Numbered from the stretch's first letter, positions 8,439 through 17,002 are shown. The stretch is DNA of 64,000 nt from Bacteroidota bacterium (GCA_947475165.1 CANJLD010000002.1:124001-188000), one strand, 5' to 3'. Numbers and translations are program-made. Notes: generated from the letters alone by a model not told the origin.

Positions 8439-8674
8439 TTCTTTTTCCTTTTTGAGTTTTGAAAAAGAGGTGCATTAAAAAATTCGGGGATACTGGTACC
8501 TAATGCGCCAATAATTTTCTCAATGTTTTGCAGAGAAACATTCCGCCTTCCGTTTTCGAGGCTTGTCATGTAGGTTCTATCTATCTCTGCAATGTTGGCT
8601 AACTTCTCTTGTGAGAGTTCTTTTGCGAGTCGCAACTCTTTAACTCTTTGCCCAAATTTCTCTTGAATTGTCAT
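8435..8674 (-). CDS. XRE-family regulator resembling restriction-modification controller (C) proteins
   Basis: 79 residues, almost entirely one helix-turn-helix domain: FGQRVKELRLAKELSQEKLA, then IDRTYMTSLENGRRNVSLQNIEKI (HTH helices at about 20-50), and FFNAP followed by a basic tail. Length and motif order match C proteins of type II restriction-modification systems. The upstream DNA carries two dyads much like a C-box operator (8694-8724), which supports this more than the protein alone. Known C proteins activate their own gene and that of the endonuclease, and repress at high dose. No methylase or nuclease gene is recognisable within the window, so this appears to be an orphan. A general XRE repressor remains the alternative. 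Confidence 0.8.
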   Translation of the reverse strand: MTIQEKFGQRVKELRLAKELSQEKLANIAEIDRTYMTSLENGRRNVSLQNIEKIIGALGTSIPEFFNAPLFQNSKRKKK

Positions 8675-8678
8675 TTGC

Positions 8679-8686
8679 CGAAAGTA
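8679..8686 (-). promoter_or_regulatory. Candidate -7 element of the controller gene
   Basis: On the minus strand TACTTTCG lies 5 bp upstream of ATG 8674 and differs from TAnnTTTG at one base. It is close enough to the start codon to give a leaderless or almost leaderless mRNA, which is common for C-protein genes. The operator dyads lie directly upstream, in the usual -35 position. Confidence 0.4.
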
Positions 8687-8693
8687 TCGGCAC

Positions 8694-8724
8694 GTGACTT
8701 ATGTCACAACGGACTATGAGTCAC
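8694..8724 (-). promoter_or_regulatory. C-box-like double operator
   Basis: Two adjacent dyads precede the XRE gene. GTGACTTATGTCAC (8694-8707) has perfect 5-bp arms, and GACTATGAGTC (8712-8722) has perfect 4-bp arms. The GACT-n3-AGTC core and the spacing of two dyads match the C-box operators known for controller proteins such as C.Esp1396I. Confidence 0.65.
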
Positions 8725-8883
8725 ATGTTGCTATGTGTAGAAGTAATTCTTAGGTGTGTTGCTACGCTTTAACATGCACATCTGCCATACAGCTAATTTA
8801 GTTTTATCTGATGCACGCATGATAAAGGTCATTTAATTTTCGGCACCGGTGCCTTATAATTGCATCGGGTGTTAGTGGTGTTA

Positions 8884-8922
8884 GAGCCGTCTTTGCAGGG
8901 AGCAAGGCGGCTCATTTTTTTT
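8884..8922 (+). terminator. Rho-independent terminator with no obvious plus-strand gene
   Basis: GAGCCGTCTT (8884-8893) pairs with AAGGCGGCTC (8904-8913), including one G-U pair, and is followed by eight T residues. Upstream on the plus strand there is no coding gene, only about 200 bp of intergenic DNA, so it may end a small RNA. The 308-bp gap 8675-8982 holds this, the C-box and the terminator at 8936; nothing else was seen. Confidence 0.6.
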
Positions 8923-8935
8923 GTGCCAATAAAAA

Positions 8936-8958
8936 AGCCGCTCCTACGGGGAGCGGCT
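8936..8958 (-). terminator. Terminator of the M43 protease gene
   Basis: Perfect 9-bp stem AGCCGCTCC/GGAGCGGCT with a 5-base loop; on the minus strand it is followed by a T-tract. It is 25 bp downstream of the protease stop codon. Confidence 0.85.
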
Positions 8959-8982
8959 CTCTGATATTCTTCAACAAAAAAC

Positions 8983-10926
8983 TTATCGGGCAATAGTAAA
9001 CTTCATACGCTGTGTTTCGCCATTGCTGTAAACTTCAAAAATATAAACTCCGTTGCTCAGCGCATTGGTGTTTATGCTTTGCGTGTTTATGCCTTCGGTA
9101 GTTTCGGTTTCGGCAGTAAATACTTTTTGTCCGCTCAGGTTATAAACGCTCAGCTTAGCCGCACCGGTAGTAGTGCTTAAAAATTCTATGTTCAGTTTAT
9201 CGGTAGCCGGGTTCGGGTAAAGTTTTAATACCGGTTCGGCTACGGCTTCAATAGTAGTGCCTTCATCGCTGCCGTCAATTAATTTAAAGTTGCTGGTGCT
9301 GGTGCTAATCTTTAAAGTATAGCAAGCCGTAGCACTGGTAGCTCCGCTGTAACCGTAAACTTTTACATAGTAAGTGCCGGTAGAAGAAGTATTGTATTTA
9401 ACGCTCTCGCTGGTAGTGCCTCTGTTGGCACCGGTGGCCAGTTTGGTGCTGGCGTTGCTTTTGTAAAGCACCACATCATAGTCGGCAGGCAGGTTGGTTA
9501 AATCAACTTTTACACGTGTGCCGCCAGTAGTAGTAGTGGTAAATTTAAACCAGTCTACATCGGTGCTTGGCGTAATAAAGCCCGTAAGGTTGGTATTAAG
9601 CACCGGTGTTTTGGCGGTAGAAGAACTGTTATTGCTTTCATAAATATCGGTGCAGGTGCTTGGTGTGGCAGTAGTAAAAGCATAAGCCCCAAAAGCTGAA
9701 GTTTGCGAGGCGCAAATAGTTTGCACCTGCCATTCGTAATTAGTGCTTTGGCTAAGTGCGCTTAAAGCCACCGAAGTAGAAGTAGTGTTGCCCGTGTTCC
9801 ACGTAGCAGCACCTACCGCGCGCCATTGGTAATTATAGCTTACTGCATTGCCTACCGCACCCCAGCTAAGTGTAGCAGCAGTAGTAGTAATACCGGTAGT
9901 GCTGCCCGCAGGCACACCGCAACCAACCACCACAACCGGTTGACATCCCAGCGAAGTCAACAAACCAACACGGCTTCCTCCGGTGCCAAACAAGGCATTT
10001 ATGCGTGCCGCCTGTCCGGTGCTGAACATGTTCATACAGCCGTCATCGGTATAATCCATATAGTTCATAAACATATCGCCATTAGGTCCGTTGCTGCACG
10101 AAACCGTAGGAAAGGCAGGGCAACCATAATTTTCATCGGCCTGATTTGGTGTATCACCCACATTATCTGAGCCGGTGCAGGCAGTGCCGTCATCGCCCCA
10201 AATGTGGTAAAGGTTCAGCCAGTGGCCTACTTCATGTGTAGCAGTTCTGCCGTAATTATAAGGAGCAGCCGTGCCCGGTGTAGTCATACTTCCTACCGAA
10301 GAATACAGAACAACTACGCCATCGGTAGTAGCCGAGCCTCCCGGAAACTGCGCATAACCCAGCAAGCCTCCGCCAAGGTTACACACCCATAAGTTCAAAT
10401 ATTTTGTAGCATCCCAAGGAGCATCGCCACCGTTGGCATTATTCTTCACCGCATCGTTAGTAGAAAACGAAGTAACCGTAGTTGCCTTGCGCACAATACC
10501 GGTTGTAGCATTTCCGCTGGGGTCGCGTTGCGCTAAACAAAACTGAATATTGGTATTGGCAGCCAGTGCCGCAAAAGCCGAAGGTGTGCTGCCGGCATCT
10601 GTATTAGCGCGGGCAAAATCAAGATTTAGTTGCGCTATCTGCGCCAGAATAAGAGCATCGGAAATATTTTGTGCGCTTGTATTATACACCACATGCACCA
10701 CTACCGGTATGGTTACCACCGCCCGCGAGCCACTGTGATTGCTTTGAAGAAACAGGGCAGTTTGGTTTTCTATTTCATGCATCCGGTCGGCAAGCGAAGG
10801 GTCTGCCTGTAACTGGTCTTGTAAATGTTCGGCCGAAGAACAACGGTGATAATTTTGTTGCGCGCTCAACGCCATGCTGCAAAACAAAAGGCAGATGGCT
10901 AAAGCTGAGGAGAAATTCTTTTTCAT
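8983..10926 (-). CDS. Secreted M43-type zinc metalloprotease with T9SS sorting domain
   Basis: A 647-residue exported protein. Order: signal peptide (1-22), propeptide, M43/pappalysin-like catalytic domain with the zinc motif HEVGHWLNLYH near residue 230 and the Met-turn MNYMDY, a fibronectin type III domain (about 335-420), a bacterial pre-peptidase C-terminal domain (about 430-545), and a type A T9SS C-terminal domain starting LKLYPNPATDKLNIEF. Proteins of this type are carried across the outer membrane by the type IX system and anchored or released, and digest extracellular protein. It is monocistronic, with its own terminator downstream. Repeats of short Ala/Thr/Ser codons in the central part are typical of such linkers. 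Confidence 0.93.
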   Translation of the reverse strand: MKKNFSSALAICLLFCSMALSAQQNYHRCSSAEHLQDQLQADPSLADRMHEIENQTALFLQSNHSGSRAVVTIPVVVHVVYNTSAQNISDALILAQIAQLNLDFARANTDAGSTPSAFAALAANTNIQFCLAQRDPSGNATTGIVRKATTVTSFSTNDAVKNNANGGDAPWDATKYLNLWVCNLGGGLLGYAQFPGGSATTDGVVVLYSSVGSMTTPGTAAPYNYGRTATHEVGHWLNLYHIWGDDGTACTGSDNVGDTPNQADENYGCPAFPTVSCSNGPNGDMFMNYMDYTDDGCMNMFSTGQAARINALFGTGGSRVGLLTSLGCQPVVVVGCGVPAGSTTGITTTAATLSWGAVGNAVSYNYQWRAVGAATWNTGNTTSTSVALSALSQSTNYEWQVQTICASQTSAFGAYAFTTATPSTCTDIYESNNSSSTAKTPVLNTNLTGFITPSTDVDWFKFTTTTTGGTRVKVDLTNLPADYDVVLYKSNASTKLATGANRGTTSESVKYNTSSTGTYYVKVYGYSGATSATACYTLKISTSTSNFKLIDGSDEGTTIEAVAEPVLKLYPNPATDKLNIEFLSTTTGAAKLSVYNLSGQKVFTAETETTEGINTQSINTNALSNGVYIFEVYSNGETQRMKFTIAR

Positions 10927-11048
10927 TTAATCAGGGTTTGGTTTTCAAATAATTCAGAACCTTACGAAAGTAGTAATCCAAACAAAACAGTGCGTACCCT
11001 TTGATGGCTGATGTGCGAAATAAAATAAGAGAAGAATAAATATTTTTG

Positions 11049-11564
11049 ATGCCAATGCCAATTACGTTTCACACAGCCGATATTAAATTCTCACTACGCA
11101 ATCGTATTGCGCTGCGGAAGTTTATTACTGAGCAAGTCACCAAATCATCAAGCTACCAAAGCATCAACTTGTCATTCATCTTTTGCAGCGATGAATATTT
11201 ATTAAACATCAATCGTCAGTTCCTGAACCACGATTACTACACCGATATCATAACCTTTCCGCTGAGCGAGAGCAAAGAACATATAGAAGCAGAAATATAT
11301 ATATCGATAGATAGGGTGCGCGAAAACGAGCTCAAGTTTAAAGCCAAACAACCCTCTAACTCCCTAAAGGGAGGACCGCTGCGCAAGCCCACACTCTTTA
11401 GGGGACCGGAGGGCAGCGTTGACGAGGAATTGCATCGCGTAATGTTTCATGGCGTGTTGCATTTGCTGGGTTATAAAGACAAAACAAAGGCTAACAAACT
11501 GGAAATGAGGAAGATGGAGGACGTTTGGATAAATCGTTTTAAAAAGGCTTCGGCAAAGAAGTAA
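11049..11564 (+). CDS. ybeY: Endoribonuclease YbeY (rRNA maturation), with an inserted repeat
   Basis: Metal-dependent RNase needed for 16S rRNA 3' maturation and ribosome quality control. The signature HGVLHLLGYKDKTKANKLEM is present near the C-terminus; the third metal ligand is Asp instead of His (GYKD), which I recall as common in Bacteroidota. The expected EIYISIDRVREN strand precedes it. Between them lies an extra segment of about 22 residues (about residues 101-123, QPSNSLKGGPLRKPTLFRG and onward), encoded by a CTCCCTAAAGGGAG / CTTTAGGGGACCGG element. Start is ATG 11049 (MPMPITFH); a second in-frame ATG is at 11055. The insertion lies before the metal-binding helix and is probably a surface loop. 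Confidence 0.92.
   Translation: MPMPITFHTADIKFSLRNRIALRKFITEQVTKSSSYQSINLSFIFCSDEYLLNINRQFLNHDYYTDIITFPLSESKEHIEAEIYISIDRVRENELKFKAKQPSNSLKGGPLRKPTLFRGPEGSVDEELHRVMFHGVLHLLGYKDKTKANKLEMRKMEDVWINRFKKASAKK
11351..11416. repeat. Interspersed CCCTAAAGGG element inside ybeY
   Basis: Contains the palindrome CTCCCTAAAGGGAG and, after a spacer, CTTTAGGGGACCGGAGGGC, two halves of a widespread Bacteroidota intergenic repeat. Here it is read in frame as part of YbeY. Confidence 0.7.
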
Positions 11565-11570
11565 CCAAAA

Positions 11571-11586
11571 TGTTCCATGTGGAACA
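11571..11586. promoter_or_regulatory. parS-like ParB site 1
   Basis: TGTTCCATGTGGAACA differs at one base from the palindromic parS TGTTCCACGTGGAACA. It lies between ybeY and mnmG, 62 bp from a second copy. Confidence 0.75.
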
Positions 11587-11632
11587 TAGATAAACCACAA
11601 AAACGAAGTTTTAAACTCGAAACCGGATTTCC

Positions 11633-11648
11633 TGTTCCACGTGGCACA
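11633..11648. promoter_or_regulatory. parS-like ParB site 2
   Basis: TGTTCCACGTGGCACA also differs from the palindromic parS at one base, at a different position from site 1. Two such sites in 78 bp beside mnmG, a gene that is often origin-proximal, are unlikely by chance. Confidence 0.75.
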
Positions 11649-11693
11649 ATTGCACCATAATCAACTAATCAACCAATAACTATATTTGCCGCC

Positions 11694-13610
11694 ATGTTCA
11701 AGGAATACGATGTAATAGTAGTGGGGGCGGGTCACGCAGGGTGCGAGGCCGCAGCAGCAGCAGCCAATATGGGCAGCAGCGTACTGATGGTTACCATGAA
11801 CATGCAGACTATAGCCCAAATGAGCTGCAACCCTGCCATGGGCGGAATAGCCAAGGGACAGATAGTTCGCGAGATTGATGCGCTGGGCGGCTACTCGGGA
11901 ATTGTGAGCGATAAGAGCATGGTTCAGTTCAGGATGTTAAACCGCAGCAAGGGTCCGGCTATGTGGAGTCCCCGCACTCAGAACGACAGAATGATGTTTG
12001 CAACTATGTGGAGAACCATGTTGGAAGAGACCAAAAATGTGGATTTCTGGCAAGAAATGGTTGGCGGACTGTTGGTAAAGGGCGGAAAGGTGTGCGGAAT
12101 TCGCACTTCAATGGGGATAGAGATACCGGCAAAAACGGTGGTTTTGACCAACGGAACCTTCCTGAACGGCTTAATTCATATCGGAGAAAAGAACTTTGGT
12201 GGAGGAAGGGCAGGAGAAAAAGCGGCACATGGCATTACCGAGCAATTGGTAGAACTGGGCTTTGAGTCGGGCAGAATGAAGACAGGAACCCCTCCGCGCT
12301 TAGACGGCAGAAGCCTTGATTACTCCAAAATGGAAGAGCAGTTTGGCGATGAAGAAGTAGCAGGGTTTTCCTTTAAGCCCGGAATGGTTCAGCTTAACCA
12401 ACATAGCAACGGATTAAATCCATTAACCAATAAACCCATAGACAAAGCCACAAAGCAGCTTTCGTGCTTTATTACCTATACCAACCAAAAGGTTCACGAT
12501 ATCCTCCGCACGGGCTTTGATAAAAGCCCCATGTTCAGTGGCAGAATAAAAGGGCTTGGTCCGCGTTATTGTCCCAGCGTGGAAGATAAAATTGACCGCT
12601 TTGCGGATAAAGAGAGGCATCAGCTGTTTGTAGAGCCAGAGGGATGGAACACGGTAGAGATTTACGTGAATGGTTTCTCTACCTCGCTACCCGAGGATGT
12701 GCAATACAAAGCGTTAAGAGAAGTGCCGGGCTTTGAGGACATGAAGATGTTCCGTCCGGGTTATGCCATAGAGTATGATTATTTTCCGCCTACGCAGTTA
12801 AGCCATACCCTGGAAACAAAGCTGATTAAGGGATTGTTCTTTGCCGGGCAGATTAACGGCACTACGGGGTATGAGGAAGCAGCTTGTCAGGGTTTAATGG
12901 CGGGTATCAATGCTCACAACTCTGCCAAAGATCAGGAGCCGCTCGTTTTAAAGCGTTCTGACGCCTATATCGGTGTGCTGATAGATGACTTAATTAATAA
13001 GGGCACCGAAGAGCCATATCGCATGTTTACGAGCCGCGCAGAGTATCGTATTCTACTGCGCCAGGACAATGCCGACCTTCGCCTTACGGAACTGGGTTAC
13101 AGCATAGGTTTGGCTGAAGCGGACCGCTATGAAAGAGTAAAGCTGAAGAAAGAAGCCCTGAAGGAAATAAGAACTTTCTTTGCCGAATACGGGGTTGAGC
13201 CTAACGATGTAAACGCTGCACTTGAAGAAGCGGGCACAGCGATTCTGAACCAAAAAGTAAAGCTCGATAAGGTACTTATGCGCCCGCAGATTAGTATGCA
13301 AATACTCCGCAAAGTAAAAGCGGTAGATGAATTCCTGAGCAAATACGATAAGGACTTTATTGAGTCGGCCGAAATAGTAATGAAATACGATGCCTATATT
13401 GAGAAAGAAATGGAGCTGGTGCAGAAGATGGGTAAGTTGGAAGATATAAAGCTGCAGGCCGATTATGATTACAGTAAGCTGAAGTCGCTTAGTATAGAGG
13501 CACGTCAGAAATTAGCTAAAATTAAACCCACTTCCCTGGGCCAGGCAAGCCGTATCAGCGGGGTTTCTCCCGCGGATGTTTCGGTCTTGTTGGTGCATAT
13601 GGGAAGGTAA
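11694..13610 (+). CDS. mnmG: tRNA uridine-5-carboxymethylaminomethyl modification enzyme MnmG
   Basis: FAD-dependent enzyme that works with MnmE to modify U34 of several tRNAs. The N-terminal dinucleotide-binding motif VVGAGHAGCEAA is followed by the family signatures MSCNPAMGGIAKGQ and GPAMWSPRTQNDR; the second signature TGYEEAACQGLMAGINAH is near residue 390, and the C-terminal helical domain ends ISGVSPADVSVLLVHMGR. It is 638 residues, a normal length. The start ATG 11694 lies just after the parS-like pair. The MnmE gene is not in this window. Confidence 0.97.
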   Translation: MFKEYDVIVVGAGHAGCEAAAAAANMGSSVLMVTMNMQTIAQMSCNPAMGGIAKGQIVREIDALGGYSGIVSDKSMVQFRMLNRSKGPAMWSPRTQNDRMMFATMWRTMLEETKNVDFWQEMVGGLLVKGGKVCGIRTSMGIEIPAKTVVLTNGTFLNGLIHIGEKNFGGGRAGEKAAHGITEQLVELGFESGRMKTGTPPRLDGRSLDYSKMEEQFGDEEVAGFSFKPGMVQLNQHSNGLNPLTNKPIDKATKQLSCFITYTNQKVHDILRTGFDKSPMFSGRIKGLGPRYCPSVEDKIDRFADKERHQLFVEPEGWNTVEIYVNGFSTSLPEDVQYKALREVPGFEDMKMFRPGYAIEYDYFPPTQLSHTLETKLIKGLFFAGQINGTTGYEEAACQGLMAGINAHNSAKDQEPLVLKRSDAYIGVLIDDLINKGTEEPYRMFTSRAEYRILLRQDNADLRLTELGYSIGLAEADRYERVKLKKEALKEIRTFFAEYGVEPNDVNAALEEAGTAILNQKVKLDKVLMRPQISMQILRKVKAVDEFLSKYDKDFIESAEIVMKYDAYIEKEMELVQKMGKLEDIKLQADYDYSKLKSLSIEARQKLAKIKPTSLGQASRISGVSPADVSVLLVHMGR

Positions 13611-13625
13611 ATTATTAATTGCGGA

Positions 13626-15299
13626 ATGCGGATTTTGGAATGCGGATTGAAATACAAAGTGACTCTTCGGTGGGTTATATTGGTGTTTGCTGCGGTTATT
13701 CAATTTGGGTGTGCGAATGAAAGTGTACCGCAGGGTGGGGCGCAGGATAAAGAGCCGCCTAAGGTGAAGAAAATATCGCCTGCAGATAAAACCATCCACT
13801 TCAACAGCGATAAAATTGAAATCAAATTTGATGAGTTTCTGAAACAAGGCAGCTTTGCGCAAACCCTTGTATCTCCACCGCTCGAAAAGCGCCCTGAATT
13901 TAAGGTAGAGGGCAGAACTCTGACCATAAAACTGAAAAGTGCGCTCCGCGACAGCACTACTTACACCATTAATTTTGGAGATGACATACAGGATTTGAAT
14001 GAAGGGAATATTGCGGCCAACTTCACCTATGTTTTCTCAACCGGCAGCTACATTGATTCGCAGAAAGTGAGCGGAATGGTAATTCAGGCAAAGGATAATA
14101 CGGCTGCCGATGGCATTATTGTATTGCTTTATCCTAAAGATTCTGTGGATGGCATACTAAAATCGAAGCCGTTTTACTTTGCAAAAACAGATAAAGCCGG
14201 AACCTTCAAAATTGAAAACATTAAAGCCGGCAAGTATTGGATTTATGGCTTGAAGGACCAGAACTTCAACTACATTTACGACCAGCCTAACGAGTTAATT
14301 GCCTTTTCAGATAATGCGATTGACCTGTTTGATTCAATTCCCCAAAATGTTAAATTATTTCTGTTTGATGAGAACAAAAGAAGGCTGCGGTTAGACGAAG
14401 TGCGCAGTATGGAACCCGGACGACTGCAAATAAGCTATAGCAAGCCCATCAAAAACTTTAAACTGGACTGGAAGGGATTTTCCACGAATGACTTTGCCTA
14501 TATTTATCCTACCAATGATACTATAACGTATTGGTTTTCAAATTACTACAGCACAAAAGATTCGTTTTACATTACCGCAAACGACACCCTATTAGATACT
14601 GTGAGGATGGAATTGAAGTCAATTAAAAAAGATTCCATTTACACGTGGCCGAAATATTCGTTAAGTGTTGTAAATCAATCAAATAAAACAAAGATAGATA
14701 GTAGCAACATTGGTCTGCAAGAGCTAAATAAAGCGGTTAAAATAAATTTCAACCGACCAATTACCGGAATAGATGAAAGTAAACTCCTTCGAATTAACGA
14801 AGAATCAGACACAAATTTCATAGAACAGAAATTTGTGGTGGACGAAATGACAAAAATGTTTTTACTACTGGATTTTGAGAAAAAAGAAAACACAAAATAC
14901 AATCTTGAAATTCCTGATTCAACGGTTCAGGATATTTTCGGCATGTGGAACAAAAAGATAATCTACCGGTTCACCACCAATAACAAAACAAGTTACGGCA
15001 ATCTGCACATTACACTTAAAACAGAACATCCTGAAAACTTCTATGTGATTAAATTACTGAACGCTGCGAATGAAACCGTAAAAGAATTTTTCTTTACCGG
15101 TAACGGTGAAAGAAAAGTTACGGTTGATAATATACTTGCCGGCACCTACAGGTTTGTAGTGATTGATGATACCAATAAAAACGGAGTGTGGGACACCGGT
15201 GACTTCAGCCACAAAATTCAACCGGAGAAAACATATCCTTACAAGGAAACATATCAATTAAAAGGCGGGTGGGATTTAGATGTAGAAGTAAAGTTTTAA
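13626..15299 (+). CDS. Ig-like (Big_5) domain lipoprotein
   Basis: A 557-residue exported lipoprotein: hydrophobic segment followed by FGCANESVPQGGAQDKEPP, the typical lipobox Cys and the GGPQDxxPP-type sequence of a Bacteroidota family. Residues about 40-135 form the SbsA/Big_5 Ig-like domain (KVKKISPADKTIHFNSDKIE then FDEFLK), followed by carboxypeptidase-regulatory-like repeats (KAGTFKIENIKAGKYWIYGLKD) and a second half of similar folds ending in DTNKNGVWDTGDF. Function unknown; probably a periplasm- or surface-facing envelope protein. The start is uncertain: the first ten codons come from an AATGCGGAT repeat, and a later TTG or GTG could be used. Confidence 0.75.
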   Translation: MRILECGLKYKVTLRWVILVFAAVIQFGCANESVPQGGAQDKEPPKVKKISPADKTIHFNSDKIEIKFDEFLKQGSFAQTLVSPPLEKRPEFKVEGRTLTIKLKSALRDSTTYTINFGDDIQDLNEGNIAANFTYVFSTGSYIDSQKVSGMVIQAKDNTAADGIIVLLYPKDSVDGILKSKPFYFAKTDKAGTFKIENIKAGKYWIYGLKDQNFNYIYDQPNELIAFSDNAIDLFDSIPQNVKLFLFDENKRRLRLDEVRSMEPGRLQISYSKPIKNFKLDWKGFSTNDFAYIYPTNDTITYWFSNYYSTKDSFYITANDTLLDTVRMELKSIKKDSIYTWPKYSLSVVNQSNKTKIDSSNIGLQELNKAVKINFNRPITGIDESKLLRINEESDTNFIEQKFVVDEMTKMFLLLDFEKKENTKYNLEIPDSTVQDIFGMWNKKIIYRFTTNNKTSYGNLHITLKTEHPENFYVIKLLNAANETVKEFFFTGNGERKVTVDNILAGTYRFVVIDDTNKNGVWDTGDFSHKIQPEKTYPYKETYQLKGGWDLDVEVKF

Positions 15300-15308
15300 T
15301 CTTGCACC

Positions 15309-15824
15309 ATGTCGCTCATTCTACCCGTTAACGGAATCTCTCCCAAATTCGGCAACAACAATTTTATTGCAGAGAATGCTACAGTAGTAGGAGATGTAGC
15401 AACCGGTGATGATTGCAGTATCTGGTTTCAGGCTGTGGTACGTGGCGATGTGCATTACATCCGTATGGGCAACAAAGTAAATGTGCAGGATGGTGCTATT
15501 CTTCATTGCACGTATCAAAAGGCTCCGCTTAATATCGGCAACAATGTTAGCATTGGTCACCGCGCTATTGTGCATGGCTGCACTGTGCATGATAATGTGC
15601 TCATCGGAATGGGAGCCATTATAATGGACCATGCGGTGATAGGAGAGAACTCTATTATTGCAGCGGGTGCAATAGTTTTAGAAAACACAATTGTAGAGCC
15701 CGGTAGCATTTATGCAGGAGTTCCTGCCAAAAAAGTAAAGGAGGTTGATAAAGGAAATTTTAAAGATTTAATCGAGCGCATCAGCAATAACTATGTGATG
15801 TATTCCGGTTGGTTTAAAAAGTAG
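15309..15824 (+). CDS. Gamma-class carbonic anhydrase family protein (left-handed beta-helix)
   Basis: 171 residues of hexapeptide repeats forming a left-handed beta-helix, closest to the YrdA/PaaY-type gamma-carbonic anhydrases. The zinc ligands are expected at H-containing strands ILHCTY, IGHRAIVHGC and IMDHAVI. QAVVRGDVHYIRMGNKVNVQDGA (written here as QAVVRGDVHYIRMG and NKVNVQDGA) is the diagnostic start of the domain. It is cytoplasmic. The gene begins 10 bp after the Ig-like lipoprotein gene and is followed at 4 bp by idi, so these genes probably share a transcript; the shared role is unclear. Confidence 0.88.
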   Translation: MSLILPVNGISPKFGNNNFIAENATVVGDVATGDDCSIWFQAVVRGDVHYIRMGNKVNVQDGAILHCTYQKAPLNIGNNVSIGHRAIVHGCTVHDNVLIGMGAIIMDHAVIGENSIIAAGAIVLENTIVEPGSIYAGVPAKKVKEVDKGNFKDLIERISNNYVMYSGWFKK

Positions 15825-15827
15825 AAT

Positions 15828-16361
15828 ATGGAAGATTTGAATAAAGAGGAAGAAGTAGTCTTGGTAGATGAAGAGAACAATGTGCTTGGCTATATGGGCA
15901 AATTAGAGGCTCATAAGAAAGCCCTTCTTCACCGCGCCATCAGTGTTATCATCTTCAACAGCAAGGGCGAGCAATTGATACAGCAACGTGCCTGGAACAA
16001 GTATCATTTTGCGGGCATTTGGAGTAATACGTGTTGCAGTCACCCGAGAAAGGATGAATCGTTTCAGCAGGCCGCAGAGCGGAGATTGTTTGAAGAGGTG
16101 GGAATTAAAGTTCCGCTGAAAGAAGAATTCAATTTCATTTACAAAGTACATGACGAAAAAAGCGGCTTAACCGAATGGGAATACGATACAGTGTTTACCG
16201 GTGTGTATGATGGAGCAGTTGAATTCAACAAAGATGAAGTAGCGGCTGTAAAATGGATAAGCACCGAAGAACTGGAAAAAGATATTGAGAAGAATCCTGA
16301 GCAATATTCGTTTTGGTTCAGAACAATTTTAAATGAAATGAGAAAACGAGGAACGCTATAA
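15828..16361 (+). CDS. idi: Isopentenyl-diphosphate delta-isomerase, type 1
   Basis: Interconverts IPP and DMAPP for isoprenoid synthesis. It carries the type 1 Nudix-like signature: NTCCSHPRKDESFQQAAERR followed by LFEEVGI, with the catalytic Cys in TCCSHP and a Glu in the ExxE region, and the N-terminal HRAISVIIF. Its 177 residues are normal. It is packed between the carbonic anhydrase-like gene (4 bp) and the O-methyltransferase gene (2 bp), so the three are very probably co-transcribed. Confidence 0.95.
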   Translation: MEDLNKEEEVVLVDEENNVLGYMGKLEAHKKALLHRAISVIIFNSKGEQLIQQRAWNKYHFAGIWSNTCCSHPRKDESFQQAAERRLFEEVGIKVPLKEEFNFIYKVHDEKSGLTEWEYDTVFTGVYDGAVEFNKDEVAAVKWISTEELEKDIEKNPEQYSFWFRTILNEMRKRGTL

Positions 16362-16363
16362 AT

Positions 16364-17002
16364 ATGCATTTAGTCTCCAACGACATAGAAAATTACATAG
16401 AACAATTTTCTTCTGAAGAAGATGAAGTGCTGGGCGAGCTCTCCCGTGAAACACATTTGAAGATACAGATGCCGCAAATGGTTTCGGGAAATATTCAGGG
16501 ACAGTTTTTGGAAATGATTTCGAATCTAATTCAGCCAAAGCGAATTCTTGAAATAGGAACCTTCACCGGTTACTCTGCCATTGCATTAGCTAAAGGATTA
16601 AGTGATGCCGGTATTCTTTACACCATTGATGTAAATGAAGAGTTGCAACCGATGTGCGCCCGCTATTTTGAGAAGACAAATCTATCTTCTAAAATAAAAC
16701 ACCTGATTGGTGATGCGCGGAAAATAATCCCGGAACTGAACGAAACTTTTGATTTGGTATTTATTGATGCCGATAAAATCAACTACGCCAATTACTATGA
16801 TTTGGTCTTTGATAAAGTGCGCCCGGGTGGTTACATTATTGCTGATAATGTGCTTTGGAGCGGTAAAGTTCTGGAAGACAAAAAAGATAAAGACACGCTT
16901 GCCATTCATCAATACAATCAAAAGATTGCCTCCGATTCGCGTGTTAAATCGTTTATTCTGCCCTTGCGAGATGGCCTTAACATTGTCCAAAAACTTGGAT
17001 AA
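16364..17002 (+). CDS. Class I SAM-dependent O-methyltransferase (catechol-type)
   Basis: 212 residues of the methyltransferase 3 family. The SAM site ILEIGTFTGYSAIALAKGL is at about residues 63-81, and the metal-binding Asp motif DLVFIDADKINYANYYDLV at about 128-146; the conserved GGYIIADNVLWSGKV follows. The methyl acceptor is not predictable. It starts 2 bp after idi. An inner promoter is not visible. Confidence 0.93.
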   Translation: MHLVSNDIENYIEQFSSEEDEVLGELSRETHLKIQMPQMVSGNIQGQFLEMISNLIQPKRILEIGTFTGYSAIALAKGLSDAGILYTIDVNEELQPMCARYFEKTNLSSKIKHLIGDARKIIPELNETFDLVFIDADKINYANYYDLVFDKVRPGGYIIADNVLWSGKVLEDKKDKDTLAIHQYNQKIASDSRVKSFILPLRDGLNIVQKLG

